Origin: Terriglobales bacterium
Lineage (GTDB): Bacteria > Acidobacteriota > Terriglobia > Terriglobales > Acidobacteriaceae
Direction of reading: 5' to 3'
Assembly (NCBI GenBank): GCA_015654835.1
Contig: JAATGG010000012.1
Span: forward strand, 1 to 34,160
DNA: 34,160 nucleotides
Shown here: one piece after another, positions 23,551 to 33,204 of the stretch
How positions within the stretch are numbered: position 1 is the stretch's first letter
Layout: the number at the start of each line of letters is the position of its first letter
Translations under genes and position numbers: made by a program
The notes under the pieces: model-generated
Databases searched by the model: none
Told to the model about the DNA's origin: nothing
What the model saw: only the letters and a program-made list of their open reading frames with translations

Positions 23551-24903
23551 TCAGTCCGCGGAAACAAGGCGGGTGGAGTCGCGGCGCCAACGCGCCAAAA
23601 GCGTCGAAGCAATAACGATCAGCGCCAGGGTAAGTCCGATCCACATCCCATAGATGCCCCAGTGCAGAACGAAACAGAGAATCAGCCCCAACGGAAGCCC
23701 GAGCACCCAATAGCCAACTAAGTTGGCGAACATCGGCATCCGGGTCTCGCCCAGCCCGCGCAATGCGCCTGTGCAAACGGTCTGAATTCCATCGAATATC
23801 TGGAAGGCCGCCGCCAGCCACAGCAAACTTGGCCCCACTGCTAACACCTGCGGATCGCGCGTATAGAGCGCGATGAGCGGTCCCGGAGCCACAAAGAATG
23901 CCACGGCTGCCAGCAGCATGAAGCCGGTTCCCAGGCCCAGCGCCAGCCACCCGGCCCGGCGCGCCCGCTCCGGATCTCCTGCACCCACCGCGTGGCCCAC
24001 GCTAACGGCCGCAGCGGCCGAAACTCCCAGCGGCACCATATACGTGATGCTGGCATAGTTGAGGGCGATCTGGTGCGTCGCCAGGGCCACCGGAGTCAGC
24101 CAGCCCGCCGAGAGCGTGGCCAGGTTCCAGGCGCCCACTTCCAGCACGATCTGCCCTGCCGCCGGCGCACCCAATCGGACCAGGCGCCGCAGCCGCTCCG
24201 CTTGCGGCGCTGCCCAGTGCCGAAACAGCGGATGGCCGCGCCGCCGCTCGTAGCGCCAGGCAAAGCCAAGCAAAGCGGCAGCCATCGCATACCGGGCAAT
24301 GCAGGTGGAAGCAGCCGAGCCGTCGACCCCCATGGCGGGCATCCCGAACTTGCCATAGATGAGCACCCAGTTGGCGAACCAGTTCAGCAGGTTGGCCAGG
24401 ACAAACGTAACGGTGACCGCCCGCACCTGCCCCACCCCTTGCAGATAGCGCCGCGTGCCCCCATAAAGCAGCAACGGCAGGGTTCCCCAGTTCAAGATAC
24501 GCAGATAGCTGCCCGCCGGTCCGGCCACTTCAGGCATGATGCCGAAAGGCGCAAAGCCATAGCTGGCGGCGATAAGCACCAGCATGATCGGCGGCGTGGC
24601 GATGCAAGCCAGATACACGCCCTGGGCCAGCCAGCGATGGCAGTCGTCATGGTCGTGGCGGCCATAGGCTTGGGCTACCAGCGTATCCAGCCCCAGCAGC
24701 AGGCCAATGCCGAATAGCGAAGGCGTGTAGTAGATGGCATTGCCCAAGGCAACCGCCCCAATGGCCGCCGGCCCCAGTTTGCCCACCATAATGGTGTCCA
24801 CCACGCCCTGGGCCATCCAGCCCAGTTCGCTCAACACCACGGGAACTGCGAGCGCCACCATCGCGCCCAGTTCCTGCCTCCACTTGCCTCGTGCCGAACC
24901 CAT
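23551..24903 (-). CDS. MATE family multidrug/cation exporter
   Basis: A 450-residue inner-membrane protein with about twelve hydrophobic helices in two related halves, the standard MATE size and layout. Family features near the N-terminus include the region ALAVPVVLSELGWMAQGVVDTIMVG followed by LGPAAIGAVALGNAIYY; the second half has the parallel LVRLGAPAAGQIVLEVGAW. MATE transporters export organic cations and drugs in exchange for protons or sodium. The gene is on the same strand as korAB but is separated from it by 191 bp that contain the korAB promoter, so it is probably a separate unit. Substrate is unknown. The nearest neighbours do not suggest one. Confidence 0.9.
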   Translation of the reverse strand: MGSARGKWRQELGAMVALAVPVVLSELGWMAQGVVDTIMVGKLGPAAIGAVALGNAIYYTPSLFGIGLLLGLDTLVAQAYGRHDHDDCHRWLAQGVYLACIATPPIMLVLIAASYGFAPFGIMPEVAGPAGSYLRILNWGTLPLLLYGGTRRYLQGVGQVRAVTVTFVLANLLNWFANWVLIYGKFGMPAMGVDGSAASTCIARYAMAAALLGFAWRYERRRGHPLFRHWAAPQAERLRRLVRLGAPAAGQIVLEVGAWNLATLSAGWLTPVALATHQIALNYASITYMVPLGVSAAAAVSVGHAVGAGDPERARRAGWLALGLGTGFMLLAAVAFFVAPGPLIALYTRDPQVLAVGPSLLWLAAAFQIFDGIQTVCTGALRGLGETRMPMFANLVGYWVLGLPLGLILCFVLHWGIYGMWIGLTLALIVIASTLLARWRRDSTRLVSAD

Positions 24904-25072
24904 CTATCCAATCTAACCGCTACCGCGCGTCGATGGGTATCCGCTCGGACCGGCGCACAACGTAGGGACCCCTCGAAGAGTAAAATTGGGGTATTCATCT
25001 TTCAACCGACTTGATAGCAGGGCGAGGTGGACACGCCCTATCGCAACTGCGCACAAAATAAGGAACGATGCC

Positions 25073-25945
25073 ATGGCTTCCGACGAATTCAGCGAGAGAA
25101 CACAATCGAGCGACAACAGGCCGCATCACACCGTTGCGGCCATGAATGACATCGTCTTTCGACAGATGAAGCACAATCCGGCGGGCATCCCGATGCTTGA
25201 CCTTCATGTTCACCTCAAAGGCGGACTCACCCTGCCGCAGGTGCTCGATCAGTCCCGGCACGACGGCATCCAATACGGCATCGCCGTGAACTGCGGAAAG
25301 GGATTTCCCGTTCAGGACGACGCGGCAGCCATCGACTTCTGCGCCAGCATGAGAGGGCAGCCCGTTTTTGTCGGGATGCAGGCCGAAGGTCGCGAGTGGA
25401 CCGGCATGTTCACCTTTCCGGCAGCCGCCCGGTTCGACTACATTTTTACCGATGCCATGACCTGGACCGATGACCATGGCCGGCGCATGAGGCTGTGGAT
25501 ACCGGATGAGGTTGGGACCATCGCCGATGTCGAAAGCTTCATGCAGACCCTGGTCGCGCGCACGGTCGCTATTCTCGAACGCGAGCCAATCGATATTTTC
25601 GTGAACCCGACCTACCTTCCCGATGTCCTCGCCGCGGATTACGACAGGCTGTGGACGGAAGAACGCATGGCCCGGGTAATTGATGCTGCACTTCGAAACG
25701 GCGTAGCGATCGAGCTGAACGATCTTTACCAACTGCCTGCCGCGAAGTTCGTGCGGATGGCCAGGACGGCCGGCTGCAAATTCACATTCGGCAGCAACAA
25801 CACGAGCATCGACAACTTAGGGCATTGCCGATACGGCCTGCGCATGATCGAGGAGTGCGGCCTGGTTGCCGACGACTTCTTTGTTCCTGGAATCGCCGGG
25901 CCGAAAGCGGCCTTGCGCAAGCGGGACACATTCCGTCGGGCATAG
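25073..25945 (+). CDS. PHP-like putative metal-dependent hydrolase
   Basis: A 290-residue protein resembling the PHP (polymerase and histidinol phosphatase) superfamily. The N-terminal metal motif DLHVH lies at 43-47 (LDLHVHLKGGLT). Strands of a TIM-like barrel follow: GIAVNCGKGFP, PVFVGMQAEG, IFVNPTYLP, VAIELNDLY and KFTFGSNNTS. In classical PHP enzymes the last motif is usually GSDxH; here it is GSNNTS (240-245), so one metal site may be altered or the enzyme may be divergent. AAGGAA upstream supports the ATG at 25073; an in-frame ATG at 25142 is an alternative. It stands alone, converging with the glycoside hydrolase gene. The substrate is unknown, and a phosphatase or amidohydrolase role cannot be distinguished. 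Confidence 0.72.
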   Translation: MASDEFSERTQSSDNRPHHTVAAMNDIVFRQMKHNPAGIPMLDLHVHLKGGLTLPQVLDQSRHDGIQYGIAVNCGKGFPVQDDAAAIDFCASMRGQPVFVGMQAEGREWTGMFTFPAAARFDYIFTDAMTWTDDHGRRMRLWIPDEVGTIADVESFMQTLVARTVAILEREPIDIFVNPTYLPDVLAADYDRLWTEERMARVIDAALRNGVAIELNDLYQLPAAKFVRMARTAGCKFTFGSNNTSIDNLGHCRYGLRMIEECGLVADDFFVPGIAGPKAALRKRDTFRRA

Positions 25946-26025
25946 AAATTTTCTCCCGCCGGAAGCGGAATGGCCAACCCCCTGCAGCCATTCCGCCTCC
26001 GCGCTCGCCCCTCGCCCTTGCAGCC

Positions 26026-28566
26026 TCAATCGTGATGAATAGGCACCGGCACAAAGGGCCGCGGGTCCACATGCTTGGTAGTGACCACCAACTTGGCCGG
26101 CATGAGCTCCGGTCCTGCCCACCCTTCTTTCACCGCCTCAATGTGGATCTCGCCCGGTTTTCTGGTGCACTGCACGATCACTTGCGCGAGGCCGTTGAAG
26201 AGCGAGCGCTTCGGCTCCTTATCGCTTTCAAGACAATTGGGATCGCCATTGCCTACGCCGATAAGAGAGCCTTCTCCCGAGACTTTGAACGACACTAGAT
26301 TGTTGGCCGTGGGCACGAGGCGGCCTTGGCTGTCGAGCGCCTCCACGGTGAGGATAGCAATATCTTCACCGTCGGCGTTGACTTCACTCCGATCCGCAGT
26401 CAGGCGAATCGCCGTGGCGGGGCCGGTGGTCTCGCGCTTCTCTGTCAGCACCACCTTGCCATCCTTGCTGCCACGCGCTTCAATTGCTCCCGGCTCGTAT
26501 TTGACCTTCCACTCCACATGGCCCAGATGTGGAACCTTCTGGCTGCCCAGGCTCTTGCCGTTCACCAGCAGTTCCACTTCGTCCAGATTCGAGTGCGCCC
26601 ACACGGAAATTTCGTCGCCTTCCCTGCCCTCGAAATTCCAATGCGGAAAAACGTGCAGCACCGGCTCTTTACCCCACCAGGCCTTGTAGTAATAGAAGGT
26701 GTCTTTCGGGAAACCGCAGGTGTCCACGATGCCGAACTGCGAGTTGATCGACGGCCAACCGTACGGCGTCGGCTCTCCGCGATAATCGAAGCCCGTCCAG
26801 GCAAAGCCGCCCGCCTCCCACTCGCGGGTGCCATAAAACTTCCACCACTCTTCGGCGGTTTCGCCCCACGGAACCGGATCGATATCGTAGGCGCTCACCG
26901 TATTCCGCAGCTTGTCGGTCGAGTACATACCGCGCGTCGCGATGGCGCTTGCCGTCTCCGAGCCATAGAGAGGGCGCTTCGGATTCTTCTTGTGATAATC
27001 GTCCGGATACTTCAGGTTGTAATTGAAGCCGATGATATCGAGCGCGTCCGAAAGGCCTTTCTCGTTGGTGCCGTTCACCGCGGCCGATACCTCGCGCGTC
27101 GGGTCGAGTTCGTGGGCGCGCCGCACCATGGTGGCGGCAATCTTTGCGCCTTCCTCCGCCTGGTCGTTTTGCAGGTGCCACTCCTCGTTGCCGATGGACC
27201 AGAGAATGATCGACGGCGAGTTGCGGTAGCGCTTGATCATCGCCTCCAACTGCGCCAATCCTTCCGGACTCGAGTTCATCTGCCGCGTCTCGCACATCAT
27301 CATCATGCCCATGCGGTCGCAGGCTTCCACCCATTCCGGTGTCGGCATATTGTGCGAGGTACGCACGGCATTGCCGCCCATTTCCCGCAACACGCCCAGA
27401 CGGAACCATTGCAGCCTGTCAGGCAAAGCCGCGCCCACTCCGGCATGATCCTGATGGTTGCAGGTGCCCTGAATCTTGAGCGGCTTGCCGTTGAGAAAGA
27501 ACCCCTTGTCGGCATCGAAGCGGATCGTCCGCACCCCAAAGCTCACCCGCTCCGCATCCCGCGCTTTGCCGCCAGCCTCGACGGTTACGATTGCCGAATA
27601 AAGATTGGGCGCATCCACCGACCACAATGCCGGATTGGCCAGCTTCGCAGTTGCGATGAAAGTTATGGTTCCATCCACGGCAACAGATTGCGCAGCAGCT
27701 TCGGCCGTGGCGACCGTCTTGCCCGCGGCATCGATAATCTGCCAACTTACCCTAGCGTTTTCCGCCATCTTGCCTTCGTTCTCGACGACCGCGCCAAGGC
27801 TCAGCGTAGCGGAATTGCCGCTCACCGCCGTACGCACCGTGCTCTCCCACTTGCCCAGGTGCAGCGCGTCGGTCTTGGTGAGCCATACGTGCCGATAAAT
27901 GCCCGCTCCCTCGTAGAACCATCCATCGCCGAAGCTGGCATCGACACGCGCCACAATATAGTTCTTCTGCCCGAAGACGAGAAAGTCTGTGAGATCGAAA
28001 CGAAACGGAGCGTAGCCGTTGTCGTTCCGTCCCACAAATGAGCCGTTCACAAAAACGAGCACGCTGCGGAAAGCACCATCGAATTGCACCGTGATGCGCC
28101 GGCCCTCGTCGCTCGCGGGCACCTCGAATTCGCGGCGATACCAGCCCACACTGGTCTCGGGATAACGGCGCCCGACCGGCTTGTAGCCGTGCGAATTCTG
28201 CACCTCGTCGCGGATAAACGGCAGCTCGACGGCCCAGTCGTGGGGCAAATTCAGCACCCGCCACTTCGAGTCGTCGAATTTGTCCTTGGCAAAGTCGAAA
28301 TCACCCGTCTTGGCGAAGTCTCCCTGGCTCACGCCAAATCCCAGGTCCCGCGCTGGATCGGTGCCGTGGCCGAACTGGAATTTCCAGCCAAAGTCGAAGA
28401 GCAGTTGCTCGCGGGGCGGCAGCGCAGCCAAAGCTTCGGCCGAGGCGATCCCCGGATAGCCGGCAAGCAACGAGGCTGTGCGTCCCCACGCTGATCGGGC
28501 AAGGAGAGAAGAGGCGGAAAGCGCCAATCCGGAACAAAGCAGGTGGCGGCGTGAGATACCAGGCAT
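26026..28566 (-). CDS. Tat-exported glycoside hydrolase family 2 (beta-galactosidase-like)
   Basis: An 846-residue enzyme. The N-terminus ISRRHLL followed by an Ala/Ser-rich hydrophobic stretch is a twin-arginine signal, so it should be exported folded. The mature protein has the GH2 sugar-binding domain (about 55-230), an Ig-like domain (about 235-345), the TIM barrel (about 350-650) and C-terminal Ig-like parts of the DUF4982/invasin-like type (about 680-835). The catalytic pair is visible: acid/base E461 in WSIGNEEWH and nucleophile E537 in YGSETAS. Family members are beta-galactosidases, beta-glucuronidases or beta-mannosidases; the layout fits the beta-galactosidase group that acts on plant or other heteropolysaccharides. 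It is monocistronic with a plausible promoter about 75 bp upstream. Confidence 0.92.
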   Translation of the reverse strand: MPGISRRHLLCSGLALSASSLLARSAWGRTASLLAGYPGIASAEALAALPPREQLLFDFGWKFQFGHGTDPARDLGFGVSQGDFAKTGDFDFAKDKFDDSKWRVLNLPHDWAVELPFIRDEVQNSHGYKPVGRRYPETSVGWYRREFEVPASDEGRRITVQFDGAFRSVLVFVNGSFVGRNDNGYAPFRFDLTDFLVFGQKNYIVARVDASFGDGWFYEGAGIYRHVWLTKTDALHLGKWESTVRTAVSGNSATLSLGAVVENEGKMAENARVSWQIIDAAGKTVATAEAAAQSVAVDGTITFIATAKLANPALWSVDAPNLYSAIVTVEAGGKARDAERVSFGVRTIRFDADKGFFLNGKPLKIQGTCNHQDHAGVGAALPDRLQWFRLGVLREMGGNAVRTSHNMPTPEWVEACDRMGMMMMCETRQMNSSPEGLAQLEAMIKRYRNSPSIILWSIGNEEWHLQNDQAEEGAKIAATMVRRAHELDPTREVSAAVNGTNEKGLSDALDIIGFNYNLKYPDDYHKKNPKRPLYGSETASAIATRGMYSTDKLRNTVSAYDIDPVPWGETAEEWWKFYGTREWEAGGFAWTGFDYRGEPTPYGWPSINSQFGIVDTCGFPKDTFYYYKAWWGKEPVLHVFPHWNFEGREGDEISVWAHSNLDEVELLVNGKSLGSQKVPHLGHVEWKVKYEPGAIEARGSKDGKVVLTEKRETTGPATAIRLTADRSEVNADGEDIAILTVEALDSQGRLVPTANNLVSFKVSGEGSLIGVGNGDPNCLESDKEPKRSLFNGLAQVIVQCTRKPGEIHIEAVKEGWAGPELMPAKLVVTTKHVDPRPFVPVPIHHD

Positions 28567-28632
28567 AAAGACCCTCTTTCAGAAAATTCCGCGGCTGGCG
28601 GCAACGAAGTGTCAGGCGGTGGGCAAAGCGGA

Positions 28633-28662
28633 ACTATAAATCAGGCCGCAGGCCAAAGTAAA
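28633..28662 (-). promoter_or_regulatory. Possible promoter of the GH2 gene
   Basis: On the minus strand TATAGT (28633-28638) follows TTTACT (28657-28662) with an 18-bp spacer, about 70 bp before the GH2 start codon. The match to the sigma-70 consensus is moderate. Confidence 0.35.
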
Positions 28663-28768
28663 CGGTTTCATTTCCGCCCCAACTCTTCTCTCCCCTCTCC
28701 ACCCACTCCCAACTCCCTGAAATTCAATCCCCAGGTTGTGATAAATTCAAGTAGACGGATCACCTTCC

Positions 28769-28858
28769 GGAGAGATGGCCGAGTGGTTTAAGGCGCACGC
28801 TTGGAAAGCGTGTGTACCCTTACAGGTACCCAGGGTTCGAATCCCTGTCTCTCCGCCA
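28769..28858 (+). tRNA. tRNA-Ser(GGA)
   Basis: A complete class II tRNA. The acceptor stem GGAGAGA (28769-28775) pairs with TCTCTCC (28848-28854); discriminator G at 28855 and an encoded CCA at 28856-28858. The anticodon loop TTGGAAA (28801-28807) gives anticodon GGA (28803-28805), reading UCC/UCU. A long variable arm (GTACCC/GGTAC) and the T-arm GGTTCGAATCC complete the serine tRNA. No integrase or repeat of its 3' end was seen nearby. Confidence 0.97.
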
Positions 28859-29204
28859 GCCCAAAACCTGGTCGATTCTTTAGTCGATAGAAGCCCCAGG
28901 TACAGAGGGAAAGAAGGTACCCCCTCCCCCCCCCATCAATCCACTCCAACCGCTGGATACCGACGCCACAATCGGTTTTTCCGTGATCGCCCGCAATCGT
29001 CAATAATGGAAAAGATTCGAGTTGCGCACGCACCTGCGATCTCACGATTTTGTGCACGACGGAGCCGCATCCGGAGGCTCGGACTCATCTGGTGGAGCAA
29101 GCATCCAGGTAGATATTGCGACAGGGTTTCACACGTTCCCATCCGTCCATGAGAGACGTTAGCGGAGCCCCTGTCGTTAAAAGAATATGCAAGCGGGGTA
29201 ATTC
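28859..29204. other. 346-bp spacer between tRNA-Ser and the TonB-dependent receptor gene
   Basis: No gene is supported. A cytosine tract, five C, one T, then nine C, lies around 28920-28934. A small hairpin GAGCC/GGCTC is at 29062-29080. A weak promoter for the receptor may lie in the last 60 bases (TTAGCG, 18 bp, GAATAT), but I would not rely on it. There is no trace of an integrase, transposase or inverted repeat. Confidence 0.4.
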
Positions 29205-32200
29205 ATGTGTATCTGTTCTTCTCGATTTTTTTGGCCTCTGACGATTGCTGTTGCAGCCGCCTTGTGTACTTTGCCCCTGCTATCACAACAAACGCTTGGT
29301 GGAGTCACAGGTGTCATAACGGACTCTTCGGACAATGTAATCGTCAATGTCGAGGTCGTGCTGATTGGCGAGCAAACTGCATTGAGGCGCACGGTCAAGA
29401 GCAACAGCGCAGGCAGTTATGCTTTTGTAAATCTACCCATCGGCACATATAGGCTGACCTATACCGCCGAAGGCTTTGACGTGCAAAAGACCCAACACAT
29501 TGGCGTACAAGCGGACCGCACAGCGACAGTGAATGTGCAATTGAGAGTGGGGCAAACCAGCGAAACGGTCGAGGTGGAAGCCTCTCCTCTGATGAACGCG
29601 GTAGACACCACCTACGGCTACGTGCTCGACCACGCCCAGATCGACCAGACGCCTCTGCCGACAGGGAGCTTTACCGGACTCGCGATTCTTTCTGCTGGCG
29701 TGAATGCTGAGTTGGCCGGTGGAACCGGGGTCAACTCAGGCTTAGGCAACGCTCCTCTTTGGGCCAATGGGCAACGCGATACATCCAACACCTTCCAACT
29801 GAATGGTATCGATGCATCCAACTTGTTCAACGGAAAAACGACCAGCCAAGTGTCCTCGGAGCGCGTTTCGTATTGCACCAGTGCCGGTACCAGCAATAGC
29901 GGCGGGGTCATTCAAAGCAGCGCTTCGATTTATCTGTCCATCGGCAATGCGATTCCCAGCCCTGCCCCCGAAACCCTCGACGAGGTTCGTGTGAATGCGT
30001 CGATGTATGACGGACAGCAAGGATCGACGGCAGGCACGCACCTGGACATGAGCACCAAATCCGGGTCCAACGCATTCCACGGCAATGCCTATATTCATCG
30101 CGGCACAAGCTGGCTCAATGCAGCGCCTTTCTTCTTCAAGCAGGATGGTGATATTCCCGCTGATCAGAAAGTTCCGCAACTGCATCGGTATATCTTGGGT
30201 GGAACCGCAGGCGGGGCCCTGATCGAGGGGAAGCTGTTCGGCTTCATCGGCTATCAGCACTTACACGTTTCCGATCAGGAGATTGGCTATTCCCGCTTCT
30301 CAGTACCTGTGGGACTGAGTGATGATCGGAGTGCAGGTGGCCTTGCCGCCATTGCCAACGCAAGCTGGTCGAATGGCAGCCCCGGCTGCCCTTCCAACAA
30401 CAATGGATGCCAGGTGGCTCTCAAACTCTTTAACATGCCCGCACTCCCGGGAGAGCCGGGCAAATGGCTCATCCCGAATCCAACAGGGACAGTTTCCGTT
30501 TCTCATCCCTACAATGTTTCTTTGCCGGGCACAGCGTATTTCCTTGCCGATCAACTGGTAAGCGATCTCGATTGGAACGCGGGCACAAAAGACACGCTCG
30601 CAGTGAAGTACTATTACCAGCACGATCCAACGGTGGCTCCCTATGCGTACTCGAATATTCCCGGATTCGACCAGCATTTGGATGCAGGCAGCCATGTATT
30701 TTCAGTCAACAATGTCAATCTGCTCCGCACCAACCTTAGCGTCACAGAGACCTTTGGCTTTCTCCGCGAAAAGATATATTCGACCAACGAGCAGCCCTTC
30801 GGTCCTGACAGTGTGGGAGTCAACACCTTCGGTTCTTCCTACTATCCTGGAGTATCTATCGTAGATATTCTCGGCTCCAACACGCCCGCCGGAACCGAAG
30901 CTCTGAACATCGGTCCCGGATCAAACCAGGGGTCGCTGACTGGCGTCTTTCAGAATCGTTGGATGCCCTCGGCTAATGCCATCGCGGTTTTCGGCAAACA
31001 TACGTTGACCTTTGGCGGCAGTTGGTCTCATACGCAGTTGAACACTCGCGATCGGCGTCCCGGAGTCGCGGGCATCACGACCACAGCCGATTTCAGCCAG
31101 TTTATTCAAGGGCTCATCACGACCAATGAAGACTTTCAGTCCACTGCCTTTCTGCAGGGCAACGGCAATCGCTATTACCGCGCCAATCAGATGGGGTTCT
31201 ATCTTCAGGATAAATACAAAGTGATGGCCAACCTTAGTCTTACCGCCGGTCTTCGTTACGATCAGAATGGAGGATTTTCGGAAAAATATGCCCACTTGTT
31301 CAACTTCGATCCTTCGCTCTTCGATCCGGGAACTGCAGACGATCCGGCAAATCCGGTCGGAACAATTCTCAACAATGGATACATCATTGCGAAAGACAGC
31401 CGGGACACGACATTGACTGGACGGCAGTGGGGCATTGCTCCACGCGTCGGCATTGCCTGGATGCCGGCGCGTTTCTCAAATCGTGTGGTGGTTCGCGGCG
31501 GATCCGGCATTTACTACGATCGCGGCGAGTTATATACCTATCTCTCTCCGAGCGCTGCGGCGGGCGAGGTGCAAAGCGGCCCGTTCGGCGTTAACCAGAC
31601 GGCGCCGTTCGTGAATCCACAGTTATGTCCGCAGGCCGATCTTTATTACTATAACGGCTATGTTCCCACATGCAATCCTTCCGTGGCCAATCTGTCTCAA
31701 CCGTGGGGCGCTTCTCTCGGGCCTGCTCCTACCGGCAAGACTTCAGACATCACGCAGTATCTTCCCAATGCCAACGCGGTTGCGAATGGCGCGATACCTT
31801 TCATCATGGCTGTTTACGACCGCAAGAATTCCCTCCCCTATTCGATCAATTACACTTTGGACATTCAATGGCAGCCGCGCCTGGACTTGGCTATAGAAGT
31901 CGGTTATGTCGGTAATCTCGGCCGTCGCCAAGTGATTCCGCTGCCTATGAACCAAGCAAATATTGCAAGCCCCGGAAACCCGATTCGGAGCCAGCGTTAC
32001 ACCTATGGTTATACCGTCACAGACGCGAGCCAAAGACCGATCGACCTGCCCGACGGCAACAACTTTCTGTCTACTTATGAGGGAGGAAACGTCGATCTGC
32101 GCGTTCCCTATATTGGCTACTCATCCGAATCGATGGACTTCAAAGCTGCGGGCATCTCTGCCTACAATGCCCTTCAGGTTCATGTCGACAAACGGCTCAG

Positions 32201-33038
32201 TCACGGATTTCAGACGGGTGCATCGTATACCTTCTCGCATACCACGGATGAACAGAGCGCTCTCGGCCTCTTCTACAATGGGAACAATCCCAACGACCTG
32301 CGCAGCGGCTATGGCTTAGCCGACTTCGATCGCAAACATGTGCTTAACTTCACCTACACTTACCAGCTTCCAAATTTCGGTTCCGATGACTCACTCAAGG
32401 GCAAACTCAGCAATGGCTGGAGTCTGAATGGTCTCACGATCCTGCAAAGCGGACAGCCATTTAGTGTGACGGATTATACGGGTGCGGTGGGCAGCATTTA
32501 CTACAGCGTTTTTAATGGTGTCACCAGTCCTATCGTGCCGCTCGCTCCCGGATGCAATCCGAAGAATGCAATCACTGGAGCTTCAGGCGCGTTCGGCCCG
32601 AACGACCCGGCCCTTAAGGCTTCCTGCTTTACCGTGCCACTCCTCAGTCCCGGGGATCTTAATGGAGCTATTCCAACGGGCGACCTCTATGAGACGAATT
32701 TCGTCTCTCACGGACAACGCAATATCTTTCGGCAAGCGCCGCAACGCCGCGCCGATATTTCGCTGGTAAAGCTCACTCCGGTAGGAGAGCACACCAAGCT
32801 GCGTTACACCTTCGATGTCTTTAATTTGACCAATACGACCAGCTTCGATGTGCCTGGAAATAGCACTTTTCAAAATAAGTTCTACGACAATTATCCTGTA
32901 GTGGGAACCCCGTCCCGCCCCACTAGTTGCGATAACACCAACCGGGCCTTCTATAGTTGTGTGTCGGGACTGGGCATCAGTCTGCATACCATCGGCAGTC
33001 CGCGCCAAATCCAAATGTCGCTCCGCCTGGATTTCTAA
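29205..33038 (+). CDS. Large TonB-dependent receptor with N-terminal carboxypeptidase-regulatory-like domain (Oar-like)
   Basis: A 1277-residue outer-membrane protein. A signal peptide (about 1-28) is followed by a CarboxypepD_reg-like beta-sandwich (about 30-120: GVTGVITDSSDNVIVNVEVVL, then SYAFVNLPIGTYRLTYTAEGF), a plug-like domain (about 130-300, with FQLNGIDASN and TLDEVRVNASMYDGQQG) and a long barrel. The final residues SLRLDF end in phenylalanine, the usual barrel C-terminus. Such Oar-type receptors are expanded in Acidobacteriota and take up or export polymers and large ligands, energised by TonB-ExbBD. No SusD partner is adjacent, so the ligand is unknown. GC content is visibly lower than in neighbouring genes, and the tRNA upstream could mark an acquired segment. 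GCGGGG serves as a weak ribosome binding site. Confidence 0.92.
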   Translation: MCICSSRFFWPLTIAVAAALCTLPLLSQQTLGGVTGVITDSSDNVIVNVEVVLIGEQTALRRTVKSNSAGSYAFVNLPIGTYRLTYTAEGFDVQKTQHIGVQADRTATVNVQLRVGQTSETVEVEASPLMNAVDTTYGYVLDHAQIDQTPLPTGSFTGLAILSAGVNAELAGGTGVNSGLGNAPLWANGQRDTSNTFQLNGIDASNLFNGKTTSQVSSERVSYCTSAGTSNSGGVIQSSASIYLSIGNAIPSPAPETLDEVRVNASMYDGQQGSTAGTHLDMSTKSGSNAFHGNAYIHRGTSWLNAAPFFFKQDGDIPADQKVPQLHRYILGGTAGGALIEGKLFGFIGYQHLHVSDQEIGYSRFSVPVGLSDDRSAGGLAAIANASWSNGSPGCPSNNNGCQVALKLFNMPALPGEPGKWLIPNPTGTVSVSHPYNVSLPGTAYFLADQLVSDLDWNAGTKDTLAVKYYYQHDPTVAPYAYSNIPGFDQHLDAGSHVFSVNNVNLLRTNLSVTETFGFLREKIYSTNEQPFGPDSVGVNTFGSSYYPGVSIVDILGSNTPAGTEALNIGPGSNQGSLTGVFQNRWMPSANAIAVFGKHTLTFGGSWSHTQLNTRDRRPGVAGITTTADFSQFIQGLITTNEDFQSTAFLQGNGNRYYRANQMGFYLQDKYKVMANLSLTAGLRYDQNGGFSEKYAHLFNFDPSLFDPGTADDPANPVGTILNNGYIIAKDSRDTTLTGRQWGIAPRVGIAWMPARFSNRVVVRGGSGIYYDRGELYTYLSPSAAAGEVQSGPFGVNQTAPFVNPQLCPQADLYYYNGYVPTCNPSVANLSQPWGASLGPAPTGKTSDITQYLPNANAVANGAIPFIMAVYDRKNSLPYSINYTLDIQWQPRLDLAIEVGYVGNLGRRQVIPLPMNQANIASPGNPIRSQRYTYGYTVTDASQRPIDLPDGNNFLSTYEGGNVDLRVPYIGYSSESMDFKAAGISAYNALQVHVDKRLSHGFQTGASYTFSHTTDEQSALGLFYNGNNPNDLRSGYGLADFDRKHVLNFTYTYQLPNFGSDDSLKGKLSNGWSLNGLTILQSGQPFSVTDYTGAVGSIYYSVFNGVTSPIVPLAPGCNPKNAITGASGAFGPNDPALKASCFTVPLLSPGDLNGAIPTGDLYETNFVSHGQRNIFRQAPQRRADISLVKLTPVGEHTKLRYTFDVFNLTNTTSFDVPGNSTFQNKFYDNYPVVGTPSRPTSCDNTNRAFYSCVSGLGISLHTIGSPRQIQMSLRLDF

Positions 33039-33140
33039 ATGGAGTTTCGTCCGCCATCGCGGCGCCCCTAGCTCCCATTCTGTCTGGATGCTCGCTGTTG
33101 CGAGCCTACGAGCGCGACAGCTTTCCGGTGACGAAAGCAG

Positions 33141-33183
33141 CATAGCAGGCGGATGACCCGTATGGGTTCACCTGCCTGCTATG
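33141..33183. terminator. Hairpin between convergent receptor gene and nuoN
   Basis: CATAGCAGGC (33141-33150) pairs perfectly with GCCTGCTATG (33174-33183), with an inner ACCC/GGGT stem around GTAT. It lies about 20 bp from the nuoN stop and 100 bp after the receptor stop. There is no strong T-tract, but the position suits a bidirectional terminator. Confidence 0.6.
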
Positions 33184-33204
33184 TAGTTCTGACTTAATTC
33201 GGAT

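Noticed and set aside
26326..28041. 571-codon open frame antisense to the GH2 gene
   Set aside because: Arg/His-rich shadow of a GC-rich coding strand. The opposite strand carries a full GH2 with both catalytic glutamates.
28769..29204. Possible integration site or genomic island at tRNA-Ser
   Set aside because: No integrase, no direct repeat of the tRNA 3' end and no transposase seen within the window; left only as a question about the receptor's GC.
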